Assembly (NCBI GenBank): GCA_029972225.1
Contig: CP124756.1
Coordinates: 1 to 64,000, forward strand
DNA from: Candidatus Thiothrix putei
Lineage (GTDB): Bacteria; Pseudomonadota; Gammaproteobacteria; Thiotrichales; Thiotrichaceae
Reading direction: 5' to 3'
Length of the DNA stretch: 64,000 nt
Part shown: positions 43,781 through 53,208 of the stretch, one piece after another
Position numbering within the stretch: position 1 is the stretch's first letter
How the letters are laid out: each line of letters starts with the position of its first letter
The notes under the pieces: generated by a model
The model's database searches: none
Told to the model about the DNA's origin: nothing
The model's input: the letters and a program-made list of their open reading frames with translations, nothing else
Made by a program: the position numbers and the translations under genes

Positions 43781-44986
43781 ATGAAACCGCAAGACACCCT
43801 GCACTTCAGTTACCAAGCCTTACGCGCGTATCCGGGGCGTACCGCTTTGATCTTGCTGGCAATGTGCATTGGGGTGGCGGCGATTATTTTGCTCACCTCC
43901 TTGGGTGAAGGCGCACGGCTGTATGTGATTGGGCAATTCCAAGGCTTAGGTTCCAACTTGCTGATTGTGTTACCGGGGCGTTCGGAAACTACCGGCGGTG
44001 CGCCACCCCTGATTGGCACCACCCCGCGTGATTTGACGTTGGATGATGCACTTGCCCTGCAACGCAGCCCCGCCATCAAAGAGGTTGCACCCATTATTCT
44101 CGGTGCTGCTCCCGTCGCGTATGAATCACGTGAACGCGAAGTCACCATCATGGGTTCCACCCCGTCTCTGCTGAGTGCGCGGCAATTGGAACTTGCCAGC
44201 GGGCAAAGCTTGCCGGATAGCAATCCGCGTGTCGCCACGGCGGTGTGTTTGCTGGGGGAAACGGTGTGGAAAGAGCTATTCGCCAACCGCAATGCCTTGG
44301 GCGAATGGGTGCGTATCGGTGGGTCACGTTTCCGCGTGATCGGTGTACTCGCAGGCAAGGGGCAATCGCTGGGGTCGGATATGAGCGACATGGTGGTGAT
44401 TCCGGTTGCCAGTGCGCGGAACTTATTCAATGCACCCTCGCTGTTTCGCATTATTGTCACGGCGGAGAGTCAAGGGCAATTGGCACAAGCCACGCAAGAC
44501 ATTGAACGCATTATCCGCCAGCGCCACGACGGTGAGGATGACATTACCATTATTGCGCAAGATTCTTTGATTGGCACCTTTGACAATATCCTCAGTGCTT
44601 TGACCTGGGCATTGGGCGGCATTGCGGCGATCAGTTTGCTGGTCGCGGGGATTCTGATTATGAATGTGATGTTGGTAGCGGTTAGCCAACGCAAGGCTGA
44701 AATCGGTTTGCTCAAAGCCTTGGGAGCACCGACCTCGCAAGTCTTGCGCCTGTTTTTGACCGAAGCGACCTTGCTGGCGAGTGCGGGCGGAGCCATTGGT
44801 TTGCTGCTGGGCTTGGGCGGGGTATTGCTGTTGAATCAGGCAGTGCCGGATTTCAGTGCGCAACCGCCGTTGTGGGCGTTGTTGGCTTCGGTGCTGATTA
44901 CGTTTTTCACCGGCTTGCTGTTTGGCAGTATTCCGGCACGGCAGGCTGCACGGCTGGATCCGGTCGCCGCCTTGTCGGGGAGGTAG
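43781..44986 (+). CDS. FtsX/MacB-type ABC permease 1
   Basis: 401 residues: a membrane helix near the N-terminus (TALILLAMCIGVAAIILLTS), a large periplasmic MacB-like domain (about 45-270, with GATPRDLTL-like and RQLELASGQSLPD segments), then three C-terminal helices (ISLLVAGILIMNVMLVAVSQ, LLASAGGAIGLLLGLGGVLL, WALLASVLITFFTGLLFG) ending PARQAARLDPVAAL, the family's terminal motif. It is 3 bp after the ATPase stop and pairs with the next gene, probably as a heterodimer. Confidence 0.88.
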   Translation: MKPQDTLHFSYQALRAYPGRTALILLAMCIGVAAIILLTSLGEGARLYVIGQFQGLGSNLLIVLPGRSETTGGAPPLIGTTPRDLTLDDALALQRSPAIKEVAPIILGAAPVAYESREREVTIMGSTPSLLSARQLELASGQSLPDSNPRVATAVCLLGETVWKELFANRNALGEWVRIGGSRFRVIGVLAGKGQSLGSDMSDMVVIPVASARNLFNAPSLFRIIVTAESQGQLAQATQDIERIIRQRHDGEDDITIIAQDSLIGTFDNILSALTWALGGIAAISLLVAGILIMNVMLVAVSQRKAEIGLLKALGAPTSQVLRLFLTEATLLASAGGAIGLLLGLGGVLLLNQAVPDFSAQPPLWALLASVLITFFTGLLFGSIPARQAARLDPVAALSGR

Positions 44987-44988
44987 CC

Positions 44989-46188
44989 ATGCTGTTAGCG
45001 GATTACTTGCACCTTGCTACCAGCAGTATTCGCTTCAGCCCGATGCGTAGTTTTCTGACGGCGTTGGGGATTGCGGTCGGGATTGCAGCAGTGGTATTGC
45101 TAACCGCATTGGGTGGCGGAGTGCAGCATTACGTACTCCAGCAATTTACCCAGTTTGGGGCGCATATTATTGCCATCAACCCCGGCAAAAGTTCCACCTT
45201 TGGGGTATCGGGGGCGATGGTCAGCAATGTGCGTCCGCTGTCGATTGAGGATGCAGAAAGCTTGCGGCGCATTCAAGGTGTGCAAACGTCAGTGCCGATG
45301 GTGCAAGGCAATTCTCCTGTCGAAGTCGGGCAACTGACCCGCTGGACAACTGTTCTCGGCGTGAATCACGAAACCTTGCAAACCTGGCAATTGCACCTTG
45401 CCAGCGGGCAATTTTTGCCTGATGACACCACCACGCAAGCCCGCAATATGGCGGTGATTGGTGCAAAAGTCCGCTCCGAACTGTTTCCCGACCGCAGTCC
45501 GCTGGGTCAGCATCTGCGCATTGGGCAAGAGCGTTTTCGTGTCATCGGCGTAATGGAAACCAAGGGGCAAATTTTGGGATTTGATATGGATGATGCGGTC
45601 TACATCCCCGTTGCCCGCGCTCTTGCTCTATTCAACCGAGAGGGGCTAATGGAAATCGACGTGTTGTATCAAGCGGGAGCCAATGAAGCTGCCATTATTG
45701 AGCAAATCAAAGCCTTGCTGATTCAGCGTCATGGCACGGAAGATGTCACTATCACCAGCCAAAGCGATATGCTGAAAACCTTGGGGTCGATTCTCGACAT
45801 TCTCAAAGCCGTGGTAGCGGGCATTGGGAGCATTTCTTTGCTGGTGGGCGGGGTTGGCATCCTCACCATTATGAGCATTGCGGTGAATGAACGCACGGGT
45901 GAAATCGGCTTGCTGCGGGCGTTGGGCGCATCCCGCCAGCAAGTGACCTATTTGTTTCTGCTGGAAGCCGCCGCCTTGGCGGGCTTAGGTGGTGTTGCCG
46001 GAATGCTGGTGGGGATTGGGATTGCCTGGCTGTTGCACGCCGTTATTCCAGCCATGCCAGTGCAAATCGACTGGCTGTATGTGTTGCTGGCGGAAGCTGT
46101 CGCGGTCATCACCGGGTTATTGGCAGGGTTTGCGCCCGCACAGCGGGCATCGGCGCTGCCGCCGGTGGAAGCGTTGCGGAGTGAGTAA
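44989..46188 (+). CDS. FtsX/MacB-type ABC permease 2
   Basis: 399 residues from the ATG at 44989 behind GAGG; the longer frame upstream lies inside permease 1. Same layout as permease 1: N-terminal helix (FLTALGIAVGIAAVVLLTAL), periplasmic domain, and three C-terminal helices with MSIAVNERTGEIGLLRALGA, the conserved FtsX-permease segment, ending PAQRASALPPVEAL. The two permeases are clearly paralogous. The gene converges with fccB, leaving only 8 bp between the stops. Confidence 0.88.
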   Translation: MLLADYLHLATSSIRFSPMRSFLTALGIAVGIAAVVLLTALGGGVQHYVLQQFTQFGAHIIAINPGKSSTFGVSGAMVSNVRPLSIEDAESLRRIQGVQTSVPMVQGNSPVEVGQLTRWTTVLGVNHETLQTWQLHLASGQFLPDDTTTQARNMAVIGAKVRSELFPDRSPLGQHLRIGQERFRVIGVMETKGQILGFDMDDAVYIPVARALALFNREGLMEIDVLYQAGANEAAIIEQIKALLIQRHGTEDVTITSQSDMLKTLGSILDILKAVVAGIGSISLLVGGVGILTIMSIAVNERTGEIGLLRALGASRQQVTYLFLLEAAALAGLGGVAGMLVGIGIAWLLHAVIPAMPVQIDWLYVLLAEAVAVITGLLAGFAPAQRASALPPVEALRSE

Positions 46189-46196
46189 GTTGAGAT

Positions 46197-47498
46197 TTAC
46201 TTGAACACATCCTGCGTGAAATTGTTGTACCAACTATACGCATAGCTGGCGTCAAACAAACGATCCTGGGCAGTTGCCGTAGCGGAAGACACGCCACCAC
46301 TGCCCGGAATGTTCTCCACCAACCTGCCGTCATCCGATAGCCGATATACACCTACTACCGAAATCGCGTAATCCTTGCCAACCAGACTGTAACAGCCGTT
46401 GGAGAATGACGGGCTTTCCACTTCTAGGCCATTCAGCAGCGCATGAATGGCCGCAGCGCACACCTTGGCTTCCGAATTCGCTGCAAAGCCGGATTTAGGT
46501 AAAGAGTCTGCCATGCACGCATCACCAATCACATGCACATTCGCATGACGGCTCGATTCAAAAGTCAGCTTGTTGACTGGACACCAGCCAGTGCCATCGA
46601 CCAGATCCGCATCAAAAGCCAACTTACCCGCTTTTTGCGGTGGAATCACATTCAACACCGCCCCCTGTACCCGGTCGCCGAACTGGGTAATCGCCGTTCT
46701 GGAAGCGACATCCACTTCGACCACACCTGCCGCCGCATCACCAGACCACCATTCGAGCAAGGCATTGTCTGTGCCATAGCCGTACAGTTCGCGCCATGCC
46801 TGCTCAAACAATGCCTGCTTGGTGAAACTCTCTTTGGGGTCAAGGATGATGACCTTGGAGTTGGGTTTATGCTGTTTCAGGTAATGGGCAATCTGGCTGG
46901 CGCGTTCATACGGCGCGGGCGGGCAGCGGTAGGGGTTGGGTGGGGCAGCGATTACCACTGTGCCGCCATCCGTCATAGCGTGCAATTGGTCACGCAGCAC
47001 TAGGGTTTGCGACCCGGCCTTCCAAGCATGAGGGATGGCAGTAATCGCGGCTTCGCTATAACCGGCAATCGCATCGTATTTGAAATCAATCCCCGGCGAT
47101 ACCACGCAACGCTCATACGGGTAACGTGTGCCACTTTTGGTCAATACCTGCTTGCCGTCATAATCAATGCCGGTCACTTCATCCTGCACGATTTTCACGC
47201 CATGTGCCCTTAGGCCATCGTAATTGAATTGCAACGACTCCAATGTACGATCCCCGCTCAACACCTCGTTGCTCATGTAACAGGTGGTGTAAACCGGGTT
47301 CTTTTCGATCAGGGTCACGTCCAGCGTGTTGTCGAGGCGGCGCAGGTATTTGGCGACGGTTGCACCGCCTGTGCCACCACCGACGACAACGACTTTTTGC
47401 CCGGCAGCCCGCCCGATGGCGGGAAAACCCAGGACTGTGCCCGCCATTGCGCCTGCGACCAGCGTTTTCAGAAAATGCCGACGATCCAAAGCCTTCAT
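46197..47498 (-). CDS. fccB: FccB-like sulfide dehydrogenase flavoprotein
   Basis: 433 residues from the ATG at 47498 (8 bases after AGAGGA; the GTG at 47504 is too close). A twin-arginine signal (DRRHFLKTLVAGAMAG) exports it folded with FAD. It has the FAD motif VVVVGGGTGGATVAKYL, TTCYMSNEVLSG, and the two redox Cys contexts characteristic of flavocytochrome c sulfide dehydrogenase: YRCPPAPYERASQ (near 190) and GTGWCPVNKLTF (near 315). The C-terminal half has the FCSD family form (GDACMADSLPKSGFAANSEAK). The expected small dihaem cytochrome partner FccA is not adjacent. Instead the gene ends an operon with a multihaem cellulose-binding protein and a DUF1552 protein, so its electron partner or substrate may differ from classic FCSD. 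Confidence 0.85.
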   Translation of the reverse strand: MKALDRRHFLKTLVAGAMAGTVLGFPAIGRAAGQKVVVVGGGTGGATVAKYLRRLDNTLDVTLIEKNPVYTTCYMSNEVLSGDRTLESLQFNYDGLRAHGVKIVQDEVTGIDYDGKQVLTKSGTRYPYERCVVSPGIDFKYDAIAGYSEAAITAIPHAWKAGSQTLVLRDQLHAMTDGGTVVIAAPPNPYRCPPAPYERASQIAHYLKQHKPNSKVIILDPKESFTKQALFEQAWRELYGYGTDNALLEWWSGDAAAGVVEVDVASRTAITQFGDRVQGAVLNVIPPQKAGKLAFDADLVDGTGWCPVNKLTFESSRHANVHVIGDACMADSLPKSGFAANSEAKVCAAAIHALLNGLEVESPSFSNGCYSLVGKDYAISVVGVYRLSDDGRLVENIPGSGGVSSATATAQDRLFDASYAYSWYNNFTQDVFK

Positions 47499-47513
47499 AT
47501 TCACTATCCTCTT

Positions 47514-48806
47514 TTATGCCAACAGACCGGGCAATGGGCCGGGTGTGCTGTCTTCTGTCCCGAACTGGTTGATGTTGACGCCCATAAACTGGGCAATCGA
47601 CACCAGAATCTTGTTATGCGCGGCATTGTTGTATTGCAGGCTGCGCCCGCCCACCAAACCACCTGCCGCACCACCGGCCAGAATAAACGGCATATTGTCA
47701 TGGTTGTGCCATGAGCCATTCGCCAGATCACTGCCAAGGAAAATCACCGTATTGTCCAGCAACGTACCGTTGCCTTCCGGCACACTGCGCAAGCGTTCGA
47801 TCAGTTGCGCCAGCTTTTCGGTATACCATGCCTTGATCTTGATGAAATCCTCACCACCCTCATGCGATGCCTGATGACAGGTCTTGTAACTGCCCGCTTC
47901 CTTGATCACCACATCGTTGACCGAATTGTTCCACACCAGCGTAGCCACGCGGGTCAGGTTACAGGCCAGCGCGTGTACCGCAACGTCCATGTGCAAATCG
48001 CTGATGACACCGAGCTGGTTGGTATCTAGGTATTCGGGGTTGCGCCAGATTTCCGTGCGCGTTACCTGAAAGCCGGTCGGGTTGAAATTCCATGCCGGGC
48101 AACTGCCTGCTGTGGTGGAAGCCAGTTTGCGTTCCATTTCCCGTAGTGATTCAAGATGCATGTCCAGCTTGATTTTTTCTGCCGTGCCAAGCTGCGCACG
48201 CAGGGCGTTCAACTCTTGCAGGGAGGCATCCAGAGCACTTAAACGCCGCTGTTCTACAAAGTTGTTGTTGGCCTCTTCCCCAAACAACGAAGTAAACGCC
48301 GCCAGCGGGTTCATTTCAGGCATCACCGGCACACCATTCAGGTCATAGGTAATGGGCTTGTCGCGGTAAATCGGCACAATCCCCAAATTCAGGTGTGGGC
48401 GCACGGACTGGTTCCTGAACCATTCGCCCAGGTAATAATCCAGTGAAACTTTTTTGTCCTGAAACACCCGTCCGGCTGCCCCGGTCAATAATTTGGCAAT
48501 ACCGCCTTCGTGGGTACTGCCCGGCCCGTACATATTCACCCCGCTGAGGAAGACGCAATGTTCACGCACCCGTTCCAATGGCTGGGTCATGCGTGGCAAG
48601 GTGAAATTCGTGCCAGTGCCTTGCGCGTGCCAATGCTGGTATTCCATCCCGTCAGGAATGAAAACGAAAATGGCACGGCGTACCGGAGTGGCATCCGCCA
48701 TTACGGTGCGGGCGAATGGCAGGGTCAGGCCACCCAACCCCGCTGCACCTAGCCCTGCTGCGCCCAAGCCTTTCAGGAAAGCACGGCGTTTTGCTGATAC
48801 TGTCAT
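47514..48806 (-). CDS. Tat-exported DUF1552 protein
   Basis: 430 residues. The N-terminus KRRAFLKGLGAAGLGAAGLG is a Tat-like signal (KRRAFLK). The rest matches the DUF1552 family: VRRAIFVFIPDGMEYQHWHA, CVFLSGVNMYGPGSTHEGG, SLDYYLGEWFRNQSVRPHLN, a coiled-coil stretch with LDMHLESLREMERKL, and GTLLDNTVIFLGSDLANGS with HNHDNMPFILAGGAAG. DUF1552 proteins are nearly always encoded beside DUF1592/1588/1585 cytochromes, as here (15 bp downstream of that gene). They have an alkaline-phosphatase/sulfatase-like look, but no activity is established. Confidence 0.85.
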   Translation of the reverse strand: MTVSAKRRAFLKGLGAAGLGAAGLGGLTLPFARTVMADATPVRRAIFVFIPDGMEYQHWHAQGTGTNFTLPRMTQPLERVREHCVFLSGVNMYGPGSTHEGGIAKLLTGAAGRVFQDKKVSLDYYLGEWFRNQSVRPHLNLGIVPIYRDKPITYDLNGVPVMPEMNPLAAFTSLFGEEANNNFVEQRRLSALDASLQELNALRAQLGTAEKIKLDMHLESLREMERKLASTTAGSCPAWNFNPTGFQVTRTEIWRNPEYLDTNQLGVISDLHMDVAVHALACNLTRVATLVWNNSVNDVVIKEAGSYKTCHQASHEGGEDFIKIKAWYTEKLAQLIERLRSVPEGNGTLLDNTVIFLGSDLANGSWHNHDNMPFILAGGAAGGLVGGRSLQYNNAAHNKILVSIAQFMGVNINQFGTEDSTPGPLPGLLA

Positions 48807-48821
48807 GATGTCATCCTCCCC

Positions 48822-51800
48822 TTAATCGGCACGGCGCACGGTGAAGCCCGGTGCATTGACAATGCCCAGCAACATGGTTTGCAGGTTGTAGCCGCTGGCT
48901 GCGTAAGTTTGCAGGTAACTCTCCAGAGCGCAGTTATCGGCGGCGGTTTCAACACGCCCGGTGGTGTAACGGTAATACTGCCGTGCCACACATTGCGCGG
49001 CGGTATCGCTGTCAGCCACCAACTGGCTGAGGTGCATCAGGTCGTTGAAACTGATTTCCTCATCCGGCGTGTAGGTTTCCATGCCACGCAGGATGCCACT
49101 CACTTCAATCGGCTTGCCGTTTTCCAACGGACGGAACTGGCCTACCCCGTCGTATTTTTCAAAACTGAAGCCGGGGCCATCCAGATACTGGTGGCAGCTA
49201 TAACAGGCTGTCATCGACTTGCTGTGGAAATCAAAGCGCTCACGAGTGGTCGCAGTCGGGTCGGGTGTGGGCGGCTCAATGACACCGGCATTTTCCGGCG
49301 GTGCCAGATCATGGCACAGCACCCGCTCGAAGAAGAATGCGCCGCGCTTGAACGGATGCGATTCCGCACTGTTGGCATAGCGGGACAATACCGCCCCCAA
49401 GGTCAGCAAGCCGGTGCGCGTACCGTCCATGACCGGCGTCACTTGCAACGCACTGCCGGTGGGGCCACTCAGGTGGTAGAAATCCGCCAAAGCTTTATTG
49501 GCCAAGACATAATTAGCCGTGAACAATTCATCAAACTGCTGAGTGGAGTCAAACGCCACATGGTTAAAGAAACCGATCAATTCCTGTGACATTGCTGCCC
49601 GTACTGCATCCGTATAACCGGGGTAAACGGTCAAGTCTTTGTTTGGTAGAGCATACGGGCTGGAACTGAGCAGCCATTGCCCAACGAAGTTACCCACCTG
49701 CTGGCGGCTGCGCTGGCTGGACAACAAGCGTGAAGCCTGTGCAATCCGCTGTTCAGGTGTTTGCAGCGCATTGTTGTCAGCAGCTTGGAACAAAGCCGCA
49801 TCCGGCATGGAACCCAGGAACAGGTAGGACAGGCTGCTCGCCACCTCATACGGGGTGAGCCGGTACGTGCCATCGGCTTGCAATTCGCCCAGTTCGGAAC
49901 GGTAGAGGAAATGCGGCGAAGCCAGCATCGCCATCACGGTATTTTCTACCGCATCACGGAATGTACCCTGGCTGAAACGTTGGGCGTGGGCGCTGACTTC
50001 AGCGCTGCTCAAGGGGCGGCGGTAAGCACGCTTGCCAAACTGCTGAATGAATTGTTGCGCACACGCTGCCGTTTCCCCGCTGCATGGCACGAGGTTTGAC
50101 CAACTGTGTTGCACCGCTTGTGCGGCAAGCTTTTCGGCTTGTGACAAGTAGGCTTCCATGCGCGTACCAGTGACCAGATTGCTTGCCACGTTGTTGTCGA
50201 AACCTTCCACACGGTTTTCATCCGGCAACTCGTGGATGATGCTGACTGACAAACCCAACAAATCGTTGACAGTATTCTGGTATTCCTGACGGGTCAGCAG
50301 GCGCAGGCTGCGTTTGCCCGGTGGCGGTGAACTGCTGCACGCTTGCGGGTTAGTGCCGGTATCACCACCGTTATGGTTGGCTGCCAAAACCTCGATGATG
50401 TAATGCGAAATCCCCAACGCACAGTTGCCAACACACGCGCCAGGATTACTGGGCGGCATGGTCAACGCAGTGGTATGGGTCAGGCTATCCAATTGGGCGG
50501 CGGTAAAGTGCGTCAAGGGCTTGTTGGTAAAACCACCCTTGCCATCCGCACCGTGGCAACTGGCACAACTTTGGCGCTGGTACTGACTCTGCCCGTATTG
50601 CACCAGACTCAACAAGGTTGCCGTCACCGGCATGGTACTGGCACTAACCCCGGCGGTATTGCTGGCAGCAACCCGGTAGGCATAGCTATTACCCATACTG
50701 GCGCTGAGATCAGTGTACGCTTGCACGTTGGCAGCGGTTTCGGTCAACACTACCCAATCGGCATCACTGGCATCTGCCAAGCGGCGTTCGATACGGAAGG
50801 CGGTTTCATTACTGCTGGCATCTTTCCAGCTTAACTGCACCTTGGCGTTATCCAACACACTGGCAGTCAGGTTAGCAGGAGCAAGCGGCAGGGAGGCTGG
50901 GTTGCCATCTTGTCCACCTGTCCCATCACCAGTGTTACCGCCGCCATCATTATCACCAGCACCACCATCTGAGCCTGTGCCATCACCGGTATCACCACCG
51001 CTATCGGTATTGCCACCAGCTTTGGCCTGGGTGTCGGCTGCGTAGTAGTGTGCCAATGCCTGCAAGGCATCATCGCCGTAATTGAGTTTCAGGTCACGTA
51101 ACTGGTGCGCCATTTCGGTCGGGACATTGCTGCTACGCCCTGCCACATAATCTTCCAGCGTCGCGTGCAGATAAGTTGCTGCCTGCTGGTTCAAACGGGT
51201 GCGGGTCTGGTCAATCGCTGTATCGGTTGCACTGTGGCAGAACATGCAGTGGGTTGCATGGATGGCTTTGCCACGGCTCACCAGCACAGGGTCGGTGGTT
51301 TGCGGCGCTGCACGGAATTCGATGGCAGAAAAGTAATCTGCCAAACGCTCAAGCTGGGTATCGGTGTAGCCTTTGGCAATCCGACTCATGACGCTGGAGG
51401 CACGGCCACCATTGCGGTATGCCTGCATGGTGCGTACAAAGTACGTGCGATCCATGCCACTGATACTGGGAATACCGGCATCGCTGCTGTTACCATCCGT
51501 GCCATGACAAGCCGCGCAGTTGTTTGCCAGCATCGCGGCACGGATGTCGGTACGATCCTGACGCTTGGCACTCACGCTATCGGTGTAGGCGGAACTGCCT
51601 GCACTATTGACGGCTTTCACACGGTATTCATAAATCTTGCCGATGACCAGCGTCGTGTCCTGATAGGCACGGGTATTGGCAGTCAGGGTTGCCAACACGC
51701 CCCACTGTGCAGAGGCTTCGCGACGCTCCAGCACCAACTGGTCGTCTGCACCGCTGTTGACCTGCCAACTTAAGGCCGCATTGGTGTTATCCTGCATGAT

Positions 51801-52961
51801 CACACGCAAATCGGTAGGGGCTTGCGGTGGGTATGCCAGCGTGTCTGCCTGACCATTGCAGCGCGTGCCATTCACTGCGACATCAATCGGGATCAGGTTC
51901 AGGCCAGTGTGCGAGGCGTTGAAACCCATCGAAATGCTGCTGTTTTGCCCGATAATCTTATTGAAATCGACATTGCCTACACTGACGCTTGTGCCTTGCT
52001 GGCTGAACTGCCCGTTCCAGCCATTGGTGACTTGCTGTCCACTCGGCATCGTCCAGGTGACTTTCCAGCCATTCCATGGGCTGCCGGTATTTTTAATGTC
52101 AACTGTGCCGGTAAAACCGTTATCCCACTGGTTCTGGATGCGGTATTGCACGTTACAGGAAGGTGGCGGCGGCGGTGGCGGGTCAACCTGCCCGCTACAC
52201 TTCACCCCATTGAGGGCAACATTGCCCGGTATCTGGTTCAAGCCAGTATGTGCACCATTGAAGCCAAACTGGATGACGCCACCAGCAGCTATCGAGCGGT
52301 TCCAGTCCACAGGTTGCACCTCCACGTGGGCGGCACTTTGCTGGAATTGCCCGTTCCACAAGCCGGTAATGGTCTGACCATTAGGCATATCCCACGTCAC
52401 CGTCCAGCCATTGAGCGCATCCCCTTTGTTTTTGACCATGACATCTGCCGTGAAGCCATTGCCCCAGACGCTCGGCAAGGAATACAGCACCTCACAAGCC
52501 ACCACCGGAGCCGCAGGAGGTGGGGGTGGTGCAGGATTGCCTGCGCACAAAACGCCGTTCACCTTAACATTGCTGGGAATGGCATTCGTGCCGGTATGCG
52601 AGCCGTTGAAACCAAACTGCACGCTGGCATTGCTGCCGACATTGGCGTTCCAGCCTGCATCTTTCACTGTGACTGCCGCGCCGCTCTGGCTGGATACCCC
52701 ATTCCACAAACCGGTGATTTGCTGGCCATTGGGCATGTCCCAGGTTACTGTCCAGCCCTTCCATGCATCCCCGGTATTGGTCACGCTGACATTGGCAGTG
52801 AAACCGTTGTTCCATTGATTGGGGATGGAGTAATTGACTTTACAGGCGCTTGCCGCCCATGCACCTGGACTAAAAATGGCAAGTATGATGAGTAGTAGCA
52901 GGGTATACCCCACGGTTTGGGCATAAGTTAACCTTGCCCCCCTGCTGTTGGCTGTTTTCAT
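48822..52961 (-). CDS. secreted triple-CBM2, multihaem, DUF1587-1585 protein
   Basis: 1,379 residues from the ATG at 52961 (GAGGGA site; the ATG at 52976 is less good). Order: Sec signal (ends SPGAWA); three CBM2 cellulose/chitin-binding modules (about 38-145, 158-262, 272-378, each with GFTA or GFTG and WTVTWDMPNGQ-type strands and paired Cys); fibronectin-III; cytochrome c region with CAACH (near 487) and CMFCH (near 575); Gly/Asp linker; second fibronectin-III; cytochrome c with CASCH (near 800); then DUF1587 (RLLTRQEYQNTVNDLLGL), DUF1595, DUF1592, DUF1588 (VLCHDLAPP, CYSCH) and DUF1585. At least four CxxCH haem sites. It would bind cellulose- or chitin-like polymer and pass electrons. First gene of the operon with DUF1552 and FccB-like proteins. 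Confidence 0.88.
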   Translation of the reverse strand: MKTANSRGARLTYAQTVGYTLLLLIILAIFSPGAWAASACKVNYSIPNQWNNGFTANVSVTNTGDAWKGWTVTWDMPNGQQITGLWNGVSSQSGAAVTVKDAGWNANVGSNASVQFGFNGSHTGTNAIPSNVKVNGVLCAGNPAPPPPPAAPVVACEVLYSLPSVWGNGFTADVMVKNKGDALNGWTVTWDMPNGQTITGLWNGQFQQSAAHVEVQPVDWNRSIAAGGVIQFGFNGAHTGLNQIPGNVALNGVKCSGQVDPPPPPPPSCNVQYRIQNQWDNGFTGTVDIKNTGSPWNGWKVTWTMPSGQQVTNGWNGQFSQQGTSVSVGNVDFNKIIGQNSSISMGFNASHTGLNLIPIDVAVNGTRCNGQADTLAYPPQAPTDLRVIMQDNTNAALSWQVNSGADDQLVLERREASAQWGVLATLTANTRAYQDTTLVIGKIYEYRVKAVNSAGSSAYTDSVSAKRQDRTDIRAAMLANNCAACHGTDGNSSDAGIPSISGMDRTYFVRTMQAYRNGGRASSVMSRIAKGYTDTQLERLADYFSAIEFRAAPQTTDPVLVSRGKAIHATHCMFCHSATDTAIDQTRTRLNQQAATYLHATLEDYVAGRSSNVPTEMAHQLRDLKLNYGDDALQALAHYYAADTQAKAGGNTDSGGDTGDGTGSDGGAGDNDGGGNTGDGTGGQDGNPASLPLAPANLTASVLDNAKVQLSWKDASSNETAFRIERRLADASDADWVVLTETAANVQAYTDLSASMGNSYAYRVAASNTAGVSASTMPVTATLLSLVQYGQSQYQRQSCASCHGADGKGGFTNKPLTHFTAAQLDSLTHTTALTMPPSNPGACVGNCALGISHYIIEVLAANHNGGDTGTNPQACSSSPPPGKRSLRLLTRQEYQNTVNDLLGLSVSIIHELPDENRVEGFDNNVASNLVTGTRMEAYLSQAEKLAAQAVQHSWSNLVPCSGETAACAQQFIQQFGKRAYRRPLSSAEVSAHAQRFSQGTFRDAVENTVMAMLASPHFLYRSELGELQADGTYRLTPYEVASSLSYLFLGSMPDAALFQAADNNALQTPEQRIAQASRLLSSQRSRQQVGNFVGQWLLSSSPYALPNKDLTVYPGYTDAVRAAMSQELIGFFNHVAFDSTQQFDELFTANYVLANKALADFYHLSGPTGSALQVTPVMDGTRTGLLTLGAVLSRYANSAESHPFKRGAFFFERVLCHDLAPPENAGVIEPPTPDPTATTRERFDFHSKSMTACYSCHQYLDGPGFSFEKYDGVGQFRPLENGKPIEVSGILRGMETYTPDEEISFNDLMHLSQLVADSDTAAQCVARQYYRYTTGRVETAADNCALESYLQTYAASGYNLQTMLLGIVNAPGFTVRRAD

Positions 52962-53208
52962 AGTTGTCCCTCGCAAAACGGCTAGTGGATGCCGACATTA
53001 GGGAGATAATCTAAATTAATAAAAATTATTAATCAACAAGAAGCCGTAAATAAACTTGCTAGCAAACATCCATGCTGCTTTTCCATAATGTTCACCTGTA
53101 AAGGCTTGCTAAAATTCGTTTTCCCCTATTTCTTTGCTATAAAGCAAAAAAGTGCCGGTAGCCTCATGTTATGCTGCTTTGCACAAATTAATTCCTTGAG
53201 GTAGTGTA
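52962..53208. promoter_or_regulatory. divergent intergenic region
   Basis: 247 bp, AT-rich, between the minus-strand redox operon and the plus-strand DUF294 operon, so it must hold both promoters. On the plus side TATGCT at about 53170 is a plausible -10 box, and GAGGTAG precedes the ATG at 53209. AT tracts with TTAATAAAAATTATTAA (about 53015-53035) form a near-palindrome in the middle. No regulon-type repeat is present. Confidence 0.4.

Noticed and set aside
50867..51045. Repetitive Gly/Asp-coding stretch as a possible CRISPR or satellite array
   Set aside because: It is an imperfect codon repeat encoding the flexible linker of the CBM2-haem protein. There are no regular repeat-spacer units.
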